From: JAHEJA01 sp965657215
Lineage (GTDB): Bacteria; Pseudomonadota; Alphaproteobacteria; Rhodobacterales; Rhodobacteraceae
Length of the DNA: 23,040 nucleotides
Assembly: GCA_965657215.1 (NCBI GenBank)
Contig: CBFHNR010000030.1
Location: 1 to 23,040, forward strand
Reading direction: 5' to 3'
The position numbers and the translations under genes were made by a program. The notes under the pieces are model-generated. The model was not told where the DNA came from and ran no database searches. It worked only from the letters and a program-made list of their open reading frames with translations. Below are positions 1-7,226 of the stretch, in pieces. Within the stretch, counting starts at the first letter, position 1. Every line of letters starts with the position of its first letter.

Positions 1-1
1 A

Positions 2-127
2 GGGGCCAACCTGTCAGAAATCGTTGCGGGCTTGAATGCTTTGGGGGTGTCGCCCCGCGATATGATTGATATCTTGAAAAGCATCAAAGCGGCGGGTGCC
101 TTGCACGCGGAATTCATCGTTCGCTAA
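2..127 (+). CDS. flgI: Flagellar P-ring protein FlgI, C-terminal end (partial)
   Basis: The reading frame is open from the left edge to TAA at 125-127 and gives 41 residues. They include VAGLNALGVSPRDMIDILKS and end in KAAGALHAEFIVR. The pattern LNALG-V-PRD-ILK-IKAAGALHAE is the conserved C-terminus of FlgI, the periplasmic protein that forms the P ring around the flagellar rod. Only the tail is visible, so the start, signal peptide and upstream flg genes lie outside the window. The downstream fliK and flgD support the assignment. The gene ends 8 bases before the stop of the oppositely oriented rod-binding gene, and a perfect 10-bp hairpin covers the junction. The identification rests on a short stretch but a characteristic one. 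Confidence 0.85.
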   Translation, partial: GANLSEIVAGLNALGVSPRDMIDILKSIKAAGALHAEFIVR

Positions 128-132
128 ACGAA

Positions 133-155
133 TGGTCAGAGGTATCCTCTGACCA
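133..155. terminator. Perfect inverted repeat between flgI and the rod-binding gene
   Basis: TGGTCAGAGG (133-142) and CCTCTGACCA (146-155) form a perfect 10-bp stem with a 3-base loop. It starts 6 bases after the flgI stop and overlaps the last codons and stop of the opposing gene. There is no clear T-run on either side (GTGTTTCC on plus, TTCGTTTAG on minus). A bidirectional transcript-end hairpin is likely, but a canonical intrinsic terminator is not proven. Confidence 0.55.
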
Positions 156-438
156 GTGTTTCCGAGATAAGAACCCACCCATTCGCCACCACAAAAAATG
201 CCTCAAAAATATGCTCACTAATTCCGAATGACCGGGATTCACCCAGTGATTTTGCCTGAGCTTCAATCAAAAAGGATTGAAAATGCGATTCTCCAGCAGA
301 GCTGAAATATTCGCTAGGTTTTGCAAAACCGGACGTCTTTAGCATTTCAGCCAAAAACTGACTTTCGATTTTTTGGGCAGCCTGCCACATGTCTTTGTGT
401 TGAGATTTGAGAGCAGTAAGAGTTGTATCAGTGTTCAT
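136..438 (-). CDS. Rod-binding protein (FlgJ N-terminal / CheL type)
   Basis: A 100-residue protein beginning MNTDTTLTALKSQHKDMW. The body has the small helical rod-binding pattern: a FLAEMLKTSGF segment near residues 29-39, then FQSFLIEAQAKSLGESRSFGI and a short C-terminal tail. This matches the rod-binding domain (the FlgJ N-terminal domain, called CheL in Caulobacter), which in FlgJ caps rod assembly in the periplasm. No muramidase domain is present, as is usual in alphaproteobacteria. The frame could be extended upstream to 561, but that would run into the fliK coding region. ATG at 438 has a GGATC-type ribosome site just before it and starts at the conserved part. The gene is convergent to flgI and divergent from fliK, which is odd because cheL usually follows flgI in the same direction. 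Its last codons form the left arm of an inverted repeat. Confidence 0.72.
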   Translation of the reverse strand: MNTDTTLTALKSQHKDMWQAAQKIESQFLAEMLKTSGFAKPSEYFSSAGESHFQSFLIEAQAKSLGESRSFGISEHIFEAFFVVANGWVLISETLVRGYL

Positions 439-521
439 GAAAGATCCAATTTTATGAATTTCTTTCAAAATGAAGCAGGACGGTAAACATACAGTAACTA
501 AATTGCGTAAATCTGCAGGGC

Positions 522-1655
522 ATGACATTTGGACAGACTCATGCAAATTTGATTGTTTCACTCCTTGCGACTCTTACGGGCGGCAAGGCGGCGGATACGA
601 GCGTTTCCGATGCGAATACTGAGGGAGAGACCTTTGATATAGGCGTAATCTTTGAAGATCGCGCCATGCCAGCGACGCATGAGCCAGTCATCAAGGATCA
701 CGATGACTTGTTAGAGGAAATGGGTGTTCCGCAGGTGGTTACAGGCGAAGACACCATTGTTGCCTTGGATGACTTTGCGGTCCAACATTCACCCGCTGCG
801 GTGCCAAAGCAAGACGCCTTGCCAAAAGGTGCGTTTGAGGGTGTTGTTCAAAACATACCTGTTTCAGTTAGTCCATTAGCACCTGAAACGAAGCCTCTAC
901 TGATGCAAAAAATGGCGATAGAATCGCATGGCGAGGGCATGCAATTAGAAAAATCCCCCAAGCCTTTGGCTCCAACATCAGCGGTCCCCTTGCCCGTTGT
1001 CGAACCAGTTAAGCGCGACAGTCAAACGCGATCTGGTCGCGCAATTCCAAAGGTTGCCTTGGATCAAAGTCCTCTAGCTTCATTCCCTTCCATCATCGAA
1101 CCCAAAATTCAGCCCAAAAGTGAGCAAATTTTGAACAAGCCATCGGGTATGGCAATTTCTAGCGAGTTTGTTCTCCCGCAGCAGTCCATTTCTGAACTTG
1201 GACTATCCATGCGAGAGTCGTTGGAGACCTTGAAAGAAGGAAAGAGGGTAGAGCCGAGTATCCCAAGGCAGATACCTTCGGAGCGTGTGATCGTTGCGCA
1301 AATTTCTGAGAGACTGACCTCTATCTCAGACAAAACCATTGAAATTCAGCTGTCCCCAAAGGAATTAGGGCAGGTGAAATTTGCCATGACACTGACGGAT
1401 ACGGGGCAAATGGTTGTCGCGGTTGATGCGGAACGTGAGGATATTACCAATCTGTTGCGCCGACATGCTGATGAATTGATCCGCGACTTTCAACGACTTG
1501 GCTTTGAAAAAATTGACCTGTCCTTTTCAAAGCAATCGGACAAAGAAGCGTCACAAAGCTCAAAAACCACCTCTCAGACGCAGGTTGACTTGAGTATCGA
1601 GGAAGACACCCCAATTCATTCAACGATTTCCGTCGGAGTCGACATTAGATTGTAG
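522..1655 (+). CDS. fliK: Flagellar hook-length control protein FliK
   Basis: A 377-residue protein. The first ~250 residues are low-complexity and rich in Pro, Ser and Glu, typical of the extended ruler part of FliK. Residues ~265-345 carry the conserved C-terminal domain: the strand segment IEIQLSPKELGQVKFAMTL, then VVAVDAEREDITNLLRRHADEL and LGFEKIDLSF. This domain contacts FlhB and switches export from hook to filament subunits. The protein is a substrate of the flagellar export apparatus. The chosen start is ATG at 522, which has a weak GCAGGG site close to it; later in-frame starts are possible. It is followed 7 bases later by flgD, whose ribosome site overlaps the fliK stop, so the two are probably cotranscribed. 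The N-terminal sequence is poorly conserved in this family and cannot be judged. Confidence 0.85.
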   Translation: MTFGQTHANLIVSLLATLTGGKAADTSVSDANTEGETFDIGVIFEDRAMPATHEPVIKDHDDLLEEMGVPQVVTGEDTIVALDDFAVQHSPAAVPKQDALPKGAFEGVVQNIPVSVSPLAPETKPLLMQKMAIESHGEGMQLEKSPKPLAPTSAVPLPVVEPVKRDSQTRSGRAIPKVALDQSPLASFPSIIEPKIQPKSEQILNKPSGMAISSEFVLPQQSISELGLSMRESLETLKEGKRVEPSIPRQIPSERVIVAQISERLTSISDKTIEIQLSPKELGQVKFAMTLTDTGQMVVAVDAEREDITNLLRRHADELIRDFQRLGFEKIDLSFSKQSDKEASQSSKTTSQTQVDLSIEEDTPIHSTISVGVDIRL

Positions 1656-1662
1656 GAAAACC

Positions 1663-2316
1663 ATGCAAATTACCGCACCAAATAGCACCCTTGTGACGTC
1701 CAACACAGAAGAACAGCCCACACCTGTTTTGAATTCTGATTTTGAAACTTTTCTCAAAATGTTGACGACGCAAATGCAAAACCAAGATCCGCTCAACCCG
1801 GTTGATTCCACGGAATTTGCGACCCAGTTGGCAATGTTTACATCGGTTGAACAACAGGTTTTGACGAATGATCAGCTGTTATCCATTCAGGAAACGCTTA
1901 TCGGAAATGAACTGGGTCAAGCTGCGAATTGGGTGGGGAAACTTGCTCGTGTCGAGGGGGACTTTGTTTTAGGGCAGGCAGGAATTACGTTTGAATTTGA
2001 CCCAGCCCGGACTTCAGACACGCGCGTATTTGTTATCCGTGATGATATGGGACAGACTGTGTTCACAAAGCCATTGATCGCAAGTGACGCGGTTATGTCT
2101 TGGGATGGTGATGCGGGAATATCGGGATCCAGCTATTCCACAACCATTCAAACCTATGACGCAGAGGGTCATTTGGTGTCTGAAATCACTCCAGCCCATT
2201 ACCAACGGATCGAAGAAATCAGGCTTTCTCAAAACGGAGCTATGGCTATTTTACAAGATAGCTCTCAAGTAAGTTTAGAGAGCATAATCGCGCTGCGCCA
2301 CTCACAGGAGACCTAA
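1663..2316 (+). CDS. flgD: Flagellar hook assembly (hook cap) protein FlgD
   Basis: A 217-residue protein, the usual FlgD length. The N-terminal signature is clear at residues ~28-63: FETFLKMLTTQMQNQDPLNP, then VDSTEFATQLAMFTSVEQQV. This is the FlgD N-terminal region that is exported and caps the growing hook. The rest (residues ~80-180) fits the FlgD tudor/Ig-like module, including AANWVGKLARVEGDFVL and a Gly-rich SWDGDAG segment. ATG at 1663 has TAGGAAA immediately upstream, overlapping the end of fliK, which indicates translational coupling. Its last 15 bases overlap the 3' end of the oppositely oriented ubiB. It appears to be the last gene of this flagellar block. Confidence 0.93.
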   Translation: MQITAPNSTLVTSNTEEQPTPVLNSDFETFLKMLTTQMQNQDPLNPVDSTEFATQLAMFTSVEQQVLTNDQLLSIQETLIGNELGQAANWVGKLARVEGDFVLGQAGITFEFDPARTSDTRVFVIRDDMGQTVFTKPLIASDAVMSWDGDAGISGSSYSTTIQTYDAEGHLVSEITPAHYQRIEEIRLSQNGAMAILQDSSQVSLESIIALRHSQET

Positions 2317-3834
2317 GATAACTTGGACCAAGGTTGCACCAATAATGATCCCACCGATGGCCCAAGTCACCTTGCGTTGTGTCCAATGCGGTGTCTCGGG
2401 ATTTTTTGTCTCGGCTTGTTTGATCAGCGCAGCTTCTACCAATCCAGGGAGGCGTGGGCCGAATCGCGCAACAACGCGCGCTGTATTGGTCAAATCACGA
2501 AGAACAGCGCGGGGACCGATGCTGTCGCGGATATAGCCTTCGACGATCGGCTGAGCGACGTCCCAAATGTTAATCTGAGGGTTCAAGGACCGTGAAACGC
2601 CTTCAACGACAACCATGGTGCGTTGCAGCAAAATCAATTCGGTCCGCGTTTCCATGCCAAAGCGTTCCGTGACTTCGAATAAATAGCTAAGCAAACGACC
2701 CATTGAAATATGGGTGGCATCCATCCCAAAAATAGGTTCGCCGACGGCGCGTAGGGCACGGGCAAATTCATCGACATCTTGATCGCTTGGAACGTAGCCC
2801 GCTTCGAAATGAACCTCTGCGACGCGTTTATAGTCGCGCCGAATAAAACCAAATAAAATTTCGGCGTAAACGCGGCGGGTGTATTCATCGATGTGACCCA
2901 TGATGCCAAAATCATAGGCGATGATGTCACCGTCGGTCGTCACCTTGAGATTGCCCTGATGCATGTCGGCGTGGAAAAACCCATCTCTAAGCGCATGCGA
3001 CAAGAACAATTGCAACACACGTTCACCCAGTTCCGTTCGATCCAGGCCCGCGGCATCAATTGCGTCATTATCCCCCAGAGGCAGACCATCGGCCCATCCC
3101 AACGTCATGACGCGGCGTCCAGAGAGGTTCCAGTCGATTTTGGGCACACAAAACCCCGGATCATCAACAGTATTCGCGGCAAATTCAGAGGCGGATGCGC
3201 TTTCTAATCGCAAGTCTAACTCACCGAGGACAACGCCTTCGAAATGTGTGATGACGTCCATTGGCCGTAGACGTCGCGCAAAGGGGGCCAAAATTTCCAC
3301 CACATTGGCGGCGAGATAAAATGCATCCACATCTTGTTGAAAAGCGCGCTCAACGCCGGGGCGAAGAACTTTGACCGCGACGGCTTCGCCTGTTGATTTT
3401 AGCTTGGCTTTATGGACTTGTGCGATTGACGCGGCTGCAACAGGTTCGCTGAATTCGGAAAAAACGTCGTCGGGGTGTTGGCCCGTTTCATCGAAAAAGC
3501 TCTGTTTTGCGATGTCTCTGGAAAATGGCGGCAGCTTGTCTTGAAGGACGCGTAATTGTTGCGCCAACTCATCCCCAACCACATCAGGACGCGTCGATAA
3601 AACTTGGCCAAATTTGATGTAAGCGGGCCCGAGCGCCGTCAAAGCGCGGGTTAGTGGGGGGGCGGATACATCCCCCTTGAGGCCCAACCATTGAAACGGC
3701 CAACACAATGCACGGGCGGCAATTCGAAGATGTTTTGGTGCCTCGAATGCATCCAAAACAACACTCATAGCGCCAGTGCGTTCCAAGGTTGCGCCAGTTC
3801 GAATGAGGCGGATTATGTTATGGGGGCCGCGCAC
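2302..3834 (-). CDS. ubiB: Ubiquinone biosynthesis kinase-like ATPase UbiB
   Basis: A 510-residue member of the ABC1/ADCK/UbiB atypical kinase family, which supports coenzyme Q synthesis at the inner membrane. Visible motifs are the family KxGQ (KFGQ, residues 74-77), the Ala-rich loop that replaces the kinase P-loop (AAASIAQ, 133-139), the VAVK lysine (155), the catalytic-loop equivalent HADMHQGN (288-295) and DFG (308-310). The C-terminus has a hydrophobic anchor, GGIIIGATLVQVILGLL. Older annotations call it 2-octaprenylphenol hydroxylase; the family is now regarded as an ATPase. The start is GTG at 3834, directly after the ubiE TAA with no base between. A GGATGG sequence inside the end of ubiE can serve as ribosome site. 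The 3' end overlaps flgD by 15 bases. Confidence 0.95.
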   Translation of the reverse strand: MRGPHNIIRLIRTGATLERTGAMSVVLDAFEAPKHLRIAARALCWPFQWLGLKGDVSAPPLTRALTALGPAYIKFGQVLSTRPDVVGDELAQQLRVLQDKLPPFSRDIAKQSFFDETGQHPDDVFSEFSEPVAAASIAQVHKAKLKSTGEAVAVKVLRPGVERAFQQDVDAFYLAANVVEILAPFARRLRPMDVITHFEGVVLGELDLRLESASASEFAANTVDDPGFCVPKIDWNLSGRRVMTLGWADGLPLGDNDAIDAAGLDRTELGERVLQLFLSHALRDGFFHADMHQGNLKVTTDGDIIAYDFGIMGHIDEYTRRVYAEILFGFIRRDYKRVAEVHFEAGYVPSDQDVDEFARALRAVGEPIFGMDATHISMGRLLSYLFEVTERFGMETRTELILLQRTMVVVEGVSRSLNPQINIWDVAQPIVEGYIRDSIGPRAVLRDLTNTARVVARFGPRLPGLVEAALIKQAETKNPETPHWTQRKVTWAIGGIIIGATLVQVILGLL

Positions 3835-4587
3835 TTAGATTTTCCATCCCGAATGAAGGCAGGCAATTCCCATGGTGAGGTTTCGATATTTCGCGTTTCC
3901 AAACCCTGCGGTCCGCACCATATCCAAAAACGTGTCTTGGTCAGGAAAGTTGCGAATTGATTCGACGAGATATTGGTAACTGTCGCGGTCATTTGCGATA
4001 ATCTGTCCCATTACAGGAATGACATTGAATGAATAGCGGTCATATACCCATTGCATGGACTCATTGGGTATCTGTGAAAACTCTAAGACCATCAATCGCC
4101 CACCTGGTTTTAGCACGCGGTAAGCTTCGTTCAGGGCTTCTTGGGGGCGGGTGACGTTTCTAATGCCAAAGCTGATTGTGTAGACATCGAATGTATTGTC
4201 TTCAAATGGCAGGTTCATCGCATCACCGACGATCCAATCCAGTTGATCTGCTTTTTGATCTGCTTCGGCGCGCTTGCGACCCTCGATCAACATCGGTTCC
4301 GTAAGATCGAGAACGGTCGCATGTGCATGCCCTGCGCGTTTTAAGAAGCGAAACGAAATATCGCCTGTGCCGCCAGCCACATCCAGAAGCTTTTGACCAG
4401 GGCGCGGCGCAAGCCAATCCATCATGGCGTCTTTCCAAATTCGGTGTATGCCGACGGACATGACGTCGTTCATAATATCGTATTTAGAGGCGACCGAGCC
4501 AAAGACACCTTGAACACGACCTGCTTTTTCGGATTCAGGAACGGTTTCAAACCCAAAATGCGTTGTGGTTTCGCTGTTGTGTGTCAT
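3835..4587 (-). CDS. ubiE: Demethylmenaquinone/2-methoxy-6-polyprenyl-benzoquinol methyltransferase UbiE
   Basis: A 250-residue SAM-dependent C-methyltransferase of ubiquinone biosynthesis. The family signature is present: VFGSVASKYDIMNDVMSVG (residues ~28-46) followed by HRIWKD. The SAM-binding motif I is LLDVAGGTGD (67-76). The second UbiE signature is the FGIRNV segment near residue 140, followed by LKPGGRLMVLEFS. The start is ATG at 4587, with AGAGG upstream. It is the first gene of a ubiE-ubiB pair and is divergent from mutM across 180 bases. This pair next to mutM is a familiar alphaproteobacterial arrangement, which supports the call. Confidence 0.95.
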   Translation of the reverse strand: MTHNSETTTHFGFETVPESEKAGRVQGVFGSVASKYDIMNDVMSVGIHRIWKDAMMDWLAPRPGQKLLDVAGGTGDISFRFLKRAGHAHATVLDLTEPMLIEGRKRAEADQKADQLDWIVGDAMNLPFEDNTFDVYTISFGIRNVTRPQEALNEAYRVLKPGGRLMVLEFSQIPNESMQWVYDRYSFNVIPVMGQIIANDRDSYQYLVESIRNFPDQDTFLDMVRTAGFGNAKYRNLTMGIACLHSGWKI

Positions 4588-4615
4588 GGCAAAATACCTC
4601 TGGTTCGTCCACTGA

Positions 4616-4643
4616 CTTATAACTTGTGTCGTGCTGGATACAA
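4616..4643 (-). promoter_or_regulatory. Candidate promoter for ubiE-ubiB
   Basis: On the minus strand TTGTAT (4643-4638) and TATAAG (4621-4616) are separated by 16 bases, about 30 bases ahead of the ubiE start. This fits a sigma-70-type promoter by eye only. The remaining ubiE-mutM intergenic sequence shows no strong hairpin, and I could not place a convincing mutM promoter in it. Confidence 0.35.
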
Positions 4644-4767
4644 TGTGTCAGATAGGACAAGCGGCGATAACTACCACAAATTGCCCAAAATAATGGTGCT
4701 CTTTCTGTTCCTCTTTGAGAAAGCGGCGTTATATGTCAGCAACTATTGATTAATTGAGGGGTCATTT

Positions 4768-5619
4768 ATGCCTGAGTTGCCCGAAGTTGAAACAGTTATG
4801 CGTGGCCTGTCCCCTGCTATGACAGGGGTGCGGATAACGACAGCGCACGTTAATAGACCGGATCTTAGGTGGCCGTTTCCTGATCGTATGGCTGAGCGGC
4901 TTTCTGGAGCCAAAGTGTTGGGATTACGGCGTCGGTCCAAATATATTTTGATTGATTTGGACACACAAGAAACGCTTTTGGTTCATTTGGGAATGTCAGG
5001 CCGTATGATCGTGTCTGGGGACCCCCTAGGGCAGTTTGTTCACGATCATCCAAAGGCCGAAAAGCATGATCATGTTGTTTTTGAAATGGAGAACGGCGCG
5101 CGAGTCACGTTTAACGATCCGCGCCGCTTTGGTGCGATGGATCTTTTAGAGACCCAAACAGCCAATGATCACCCCCTATTAGCGCAAATTGGGCCGGAAC
5201 CTTTAGGGAATGCGTTTAACGAATCATATTTGAAAGACCGTCTAAAGACGCGAAAATCCCCAATTAAAACAGTCCTCTTAGATCAAAAAGTGGTCGCTGG
5301 GTTGGGGAATATCTATGTCTGTGAAAGCCTGTATCGCGCGAAAATTGCCCCCGATAAGGTGGCGGCAAAGCTGTCATCTCAAAAAATTTCCGCCCTTGTG
5401 CCAATCATTCGGGATGTGCTGTCTCAGGCGATTGAAGCGGGGGGATCATCGTTAAAAGATTTTCGCCAAGCAGACGGAGAACTTGGTTATTTTCAACATG
5501 TTTTCGATGTTTATGGTCGCGAAGGAGAGCCGTGTCACACCCCAGAGTGCAAAGGCGAAATAGCACGTTTGGTTCAGTCAGGTCGCAGCACGTTCCATTG
5601 CCCCAAGTGTCAAAGATAG
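4768..5619 (+). CDS. mutM: Formamidopyrimidine-DNA glycosylase MutM (Fpg)
   Basis: A 283-residue base-excision repair enzyme that removes 8-oxoguanine and formamidopyrimidines and nicks the abasic site. It begins MPELPEVETVMRGL, giving the catalytic N-terminal Pro2 and Glu3. The conserved lysine sits in LRRRSKYILIDL (Lys58), and the Fpg LGMSGR segment follows at ~74-79. The helix-two-turn-helix region includes LLDQKVVAGLGNIY (~172-185). The C-terminal zinc finger is complete: Cys256, Cys261, Cys278 and Cys281, with the conserved Arg in GRSTFHC. ATG at 4768 has a GAGGGG ribosome site and must be the start because Pro2 is catalytic. All key residues are intact. Confidence 0.97.
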   Translation: MPELPEVETVMRGLSPAMTGVRITTAHVNRPDLRWPFPDRMAERLSGAKVLGLRRRSKYILIDLDTQETLLVHLGMSGRMIVSGDPLGQFVHDHPKAEKHDHVVFEMENGARVTFNDPRRFGAMDLLETQTANDHPLLAQIGPEPLGNAFNESYLKDRLKTRKSPIKTVLLDQKVVAGLGNIYVCESLYRAKIAPDKVAAKLSSQKISALVPIIRDVLSQAIEAGGSSLKDFRQADGELGYFQHVFDVYGREGEPCHTPECKGEIARLVQSGRSTFHCPKCQR

Positions 5620-5683
5620 CTTGATCCAAATGCTATTCATGGTAAGCAAAGTGCTTGAGCGAAACGACTGAAAGACTTTGGTA

Positions 5684-6460
5684 ATGGCTTACGAAACGAT
5701 CATCGTTGAAATCGACGATCATATCGCACTGATAAAACTGCACCGTCCTGATGCAATGAATGCATTGAACGATCAGTTGTTAAAGGAACTTTGTGACGCT
5801 TTGAAAGCTGCGCAAGAAAATGACAAAGTACGCTGCATTGTTTTAACGGGGTCTGACAAGGCCTTTGCCGCAGGCGCAGATATCAAAATGATGAGCTCAA
5901 AAAGCTTTGTTGATGTCTTCGCAGGGGATCTATTCACAGCAGAATCTGAGCAAATTTTGGCGATCCGCAAGCCGATCATTGCGGCGGTGTCTGGCTATGC
6001 GCTGGGCGGTGGATGCGAGTTGGCAATGATGTGTGATTTCATCATTTGCTCTGACACTGCGAAATTCGGACAGCCTGAAATCAATTTGGGCGTGTCTGCG
6101 GGTCTTGGCGGTACACAACGCCTGACGCGGTTTATCGGCAAATCCAAAGCAATGGACATGAATTTGACAGGCCGCTTTATGGAAGCAGACGAAGCCGAGC
6201 GCTCTGGCCTTGTGAGCCGTGTTGTTCCACAGAAAAAGCTTATCGAAGAAGCAATGTCGGCGGCGTCGAAGATTGCAGAAAAATCCATGATCACTGTCAT
6301 GGCTGTGAAAGAGATGGTGAACCGGTCTTATGAAACAACGCTGCGTGAGGGACTTTTGTATGAGCGCCGCGTGTTCCATTCATTGTTCGCCACAGAAGAC
6401 CAAAAAGAAGGCATGTCCGCCTTTATGGAAAAACGGGAAGCCCAATTCCGCGACAAGTAA
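5684..6460 (+). CDS. Enoyl-CoA hydratase (crotonase family)
   Basis: A 258-residue crotonase-fold enzyme that probably hydrates short-chain trans-2-enoyl-CoA in beta-oxidation or amino acid catabolism. It carries the CoA-binding and oxyanion segment AFAAGADIKMM (~62-72). Both catalytic glutamates are in their usual motifs: YALGGGCELAMMCD, and PEINLGVSAGLGGTQRLTRF. This matches the mitochondrial/FadB1-like enoyl-CoA hydratases closely, including the LTGRFMEADEAERSGLVSRV segment. The frame has an upstream TTG at 5678, but ATG at 5684 (MAYETIIV) gives the usual 258-residue length. It lies between mutM and rpsT, a position common in this order, though its function is not obviously linked to either. 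The exact acyl-CoA substrate cannot be read from sequence. Confidence 0.9.
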   Translation: MAYETIIVEIDDHIALIKLHRPDAMNALNDQLLKELCDALKAAQENDKVRCIVLTGSDKAFAAGADIKMMSSKSFVDVFAGDLFTAESEQILAIRKPIIAAVSGYALGGGCELAMMCDFIICSDTAKFGQPEINLGVSAGLGGTQRLTRFIGKSKAMDMNLTGRFMEADEAERSGLVSRVVPQKKLIEEAMSAASKIAEKSMITVMAVKEMVNRSYETTLREGLLYERRVFHSLFATEDQKEGMSAFMEKREAQFRDK

Positions 6461-6502
6461 CCCTGAGGCGCAGAATTTTAGGCGGTTTTTTCAACCCACC
6501 TG

Positions 6503-6531
6503 TTGACTCGAGGATGAGTCGGGCCTAAAGA
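6503..6531 (+). promoter_or_regulatory. Candidate promoter for rpsT
   Basis: TTGACT (6503-6508) and TAAAGA (6526-6531) are separated by exactly 17 bases, about 45 bases before the rpsT start. The -35 match is good and the -10 match is partial. A short GACTC/GAGTC inverted repeat overlaps the -35 and spacer. Confidence 0.4.
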
Positions 6532-6577
6532 CGCTGTTCAGAATAGATGTAACCCCAAGCAATGGGATGAGAGACTT

Positions 6578-6841
6578 ATGGCTAATACGCCTCAATCAAA
6601 AAAGCGCGCTCGTCAAACCGAACGCCGCACAGAAGTAAACAAAGCACGCCGTTCACGTATTCGTACGTTCCTACGTAAAGTAGAAGAAGCGATTGAAAGC
6701 GGTGACAAGGATGCAGCGTCAACAGCGCTTCGCGCAGCTCAGCCTGAGTTGATGCGTGGTGTGACCAAAGGCGTCTATCACAAAAATACAGTGGCTCGTA
6801 AGATGTCACGTTTGTCTTCACGTGTAAGCGCAATCGCTTAA
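6578..6841 (+). CDS. rpsT: 30S ribosomal protein S20
   Basis: An 87-residue, strongly basic helical protein beginning MANTPQSKKRARQTERRTEV, the S20 N-terminus (ANTxSAKKRxR). It continues with NKARRSRIRTFLRKVEEAI and ends ARKMSRLSSRVSAIA, the conserved S20 C-terminal helix. S20 is a primary 16S rRNA binder in the small subunit. ATG at 6578 has a GAGAGA ribosome site. The gene stands alone between its own candidate promoter and a strong intrinsic terminator. Confidence 0.98.
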   Translation: MANTPQSKKRARQTERRTEVNKARRSRIRTFLRKVEEAIESGDKDAASTALRAAQPELMRGVTKGVYHKNTVARKMSRLSSRVSAIA

Positions 6842-6868
6842 GTTCTACACGAAGACCAGACGAATTTG

Positions 6869-6901
6869 GAACGCGTTGCAATTTGTAACGCGTTCTTTTT
6901 T
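6869..6901 (+). terminator. Intrinsic terminator of rpsT
   Basis: GAACGCGTT (6869-6877) pairs perfectly with AACGCGTTC (6887-6895). The stem can extend inward by about three pairs, and a run of T follows from 6896. This is a textbook rho-independent terminator 27 bases after the rpsT stop. Confidence 0.92.
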
Positions 6902-7226
6902 TGTGCAATTTTTGGTTAAAGAGATTCTTTTTCAATAAAGCCTGAGTCAAGAACGAAGTTCGGTTGATTGGCCCTGAAACAAATTGCTAGTCTCACTCTA
7001 TCGCGAGTCACATCGCATTGGAGATAACGATTCTTACGAGTAACAGCATGCTGCGCTGAACGGGTCGTTGGTCATCTCCATCGTCATTTAAACTCATAGG
7101 GTATGCCTATCTGTCTTTACAGGTGGGAAACCATTTTGCGTTTAATAGAGAGTGTGGCTGCGTGATAGGTGCCGTTGTGTTGGGGAATACAATTGCGCTT
7201 TGGGTGATAAACAGGGTTTAAATATT
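6902..7226 (+). promoter_or_regulatory. dnaA upstream region with a long imperfect hairpin
   Basis: About 325 bases without a credible gene lie between the rpsT terminator and dnaA. TGGAGAT (7019-7025) plus AACGA (7026-7030) can pair with TCGTT (7065-7069) plus ATCTCCA (7074-7080), leaving a 4-base bulge. The palindrome CAGCATGCTG (7044-7053) sits inside. I found no TTATCCACA-type DnaA box and no AT-rich unwinding element, so this does not look like an oriC. It probably holds the dnaA promoter(s), but none stands out clearly. One open frame extends dnaA upstream to 7152, but its residues do not resemble DnaA. Confidence 0.4.

Noticed and set aside
439..521. CtrA-type or sigma-54 promoter in the fliK/rod-binding spacer
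   Set aside because: TAA-rich stretches occur, but no exact TTAA-N7-TTAA or TGGCAC-N5-TTGC pattern could be found.
439..561. N-terminal extension of the rod-binding protein
   Set aside because: It would run across the fliK start on the other strand; the conserved domain and a ribosome site support ATG at 438.
6461..6500. Terminator after the enoyl-CoA hydratase
   Set aside because: A T-run follows GGCGG, but the upstream bases form only a short, bulged stem (AACC/GGTT plus two pairs), too weak to call.
7152..7226. N-terminal extension of dnaA by 25 codons
   Set aside because: The extra residues (Cys- and Arg-rich) do not resemble DnaA, and ATG at 7227 gives the normal length and domain I start.
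6842..7226. Possible oriC next to dnaA
   Set aside because: No cluster of TTATCCACA-like boxes or AT-rich unwinding element was found on either strand; only a loose partial match (GTGATAAAC, near 7204).
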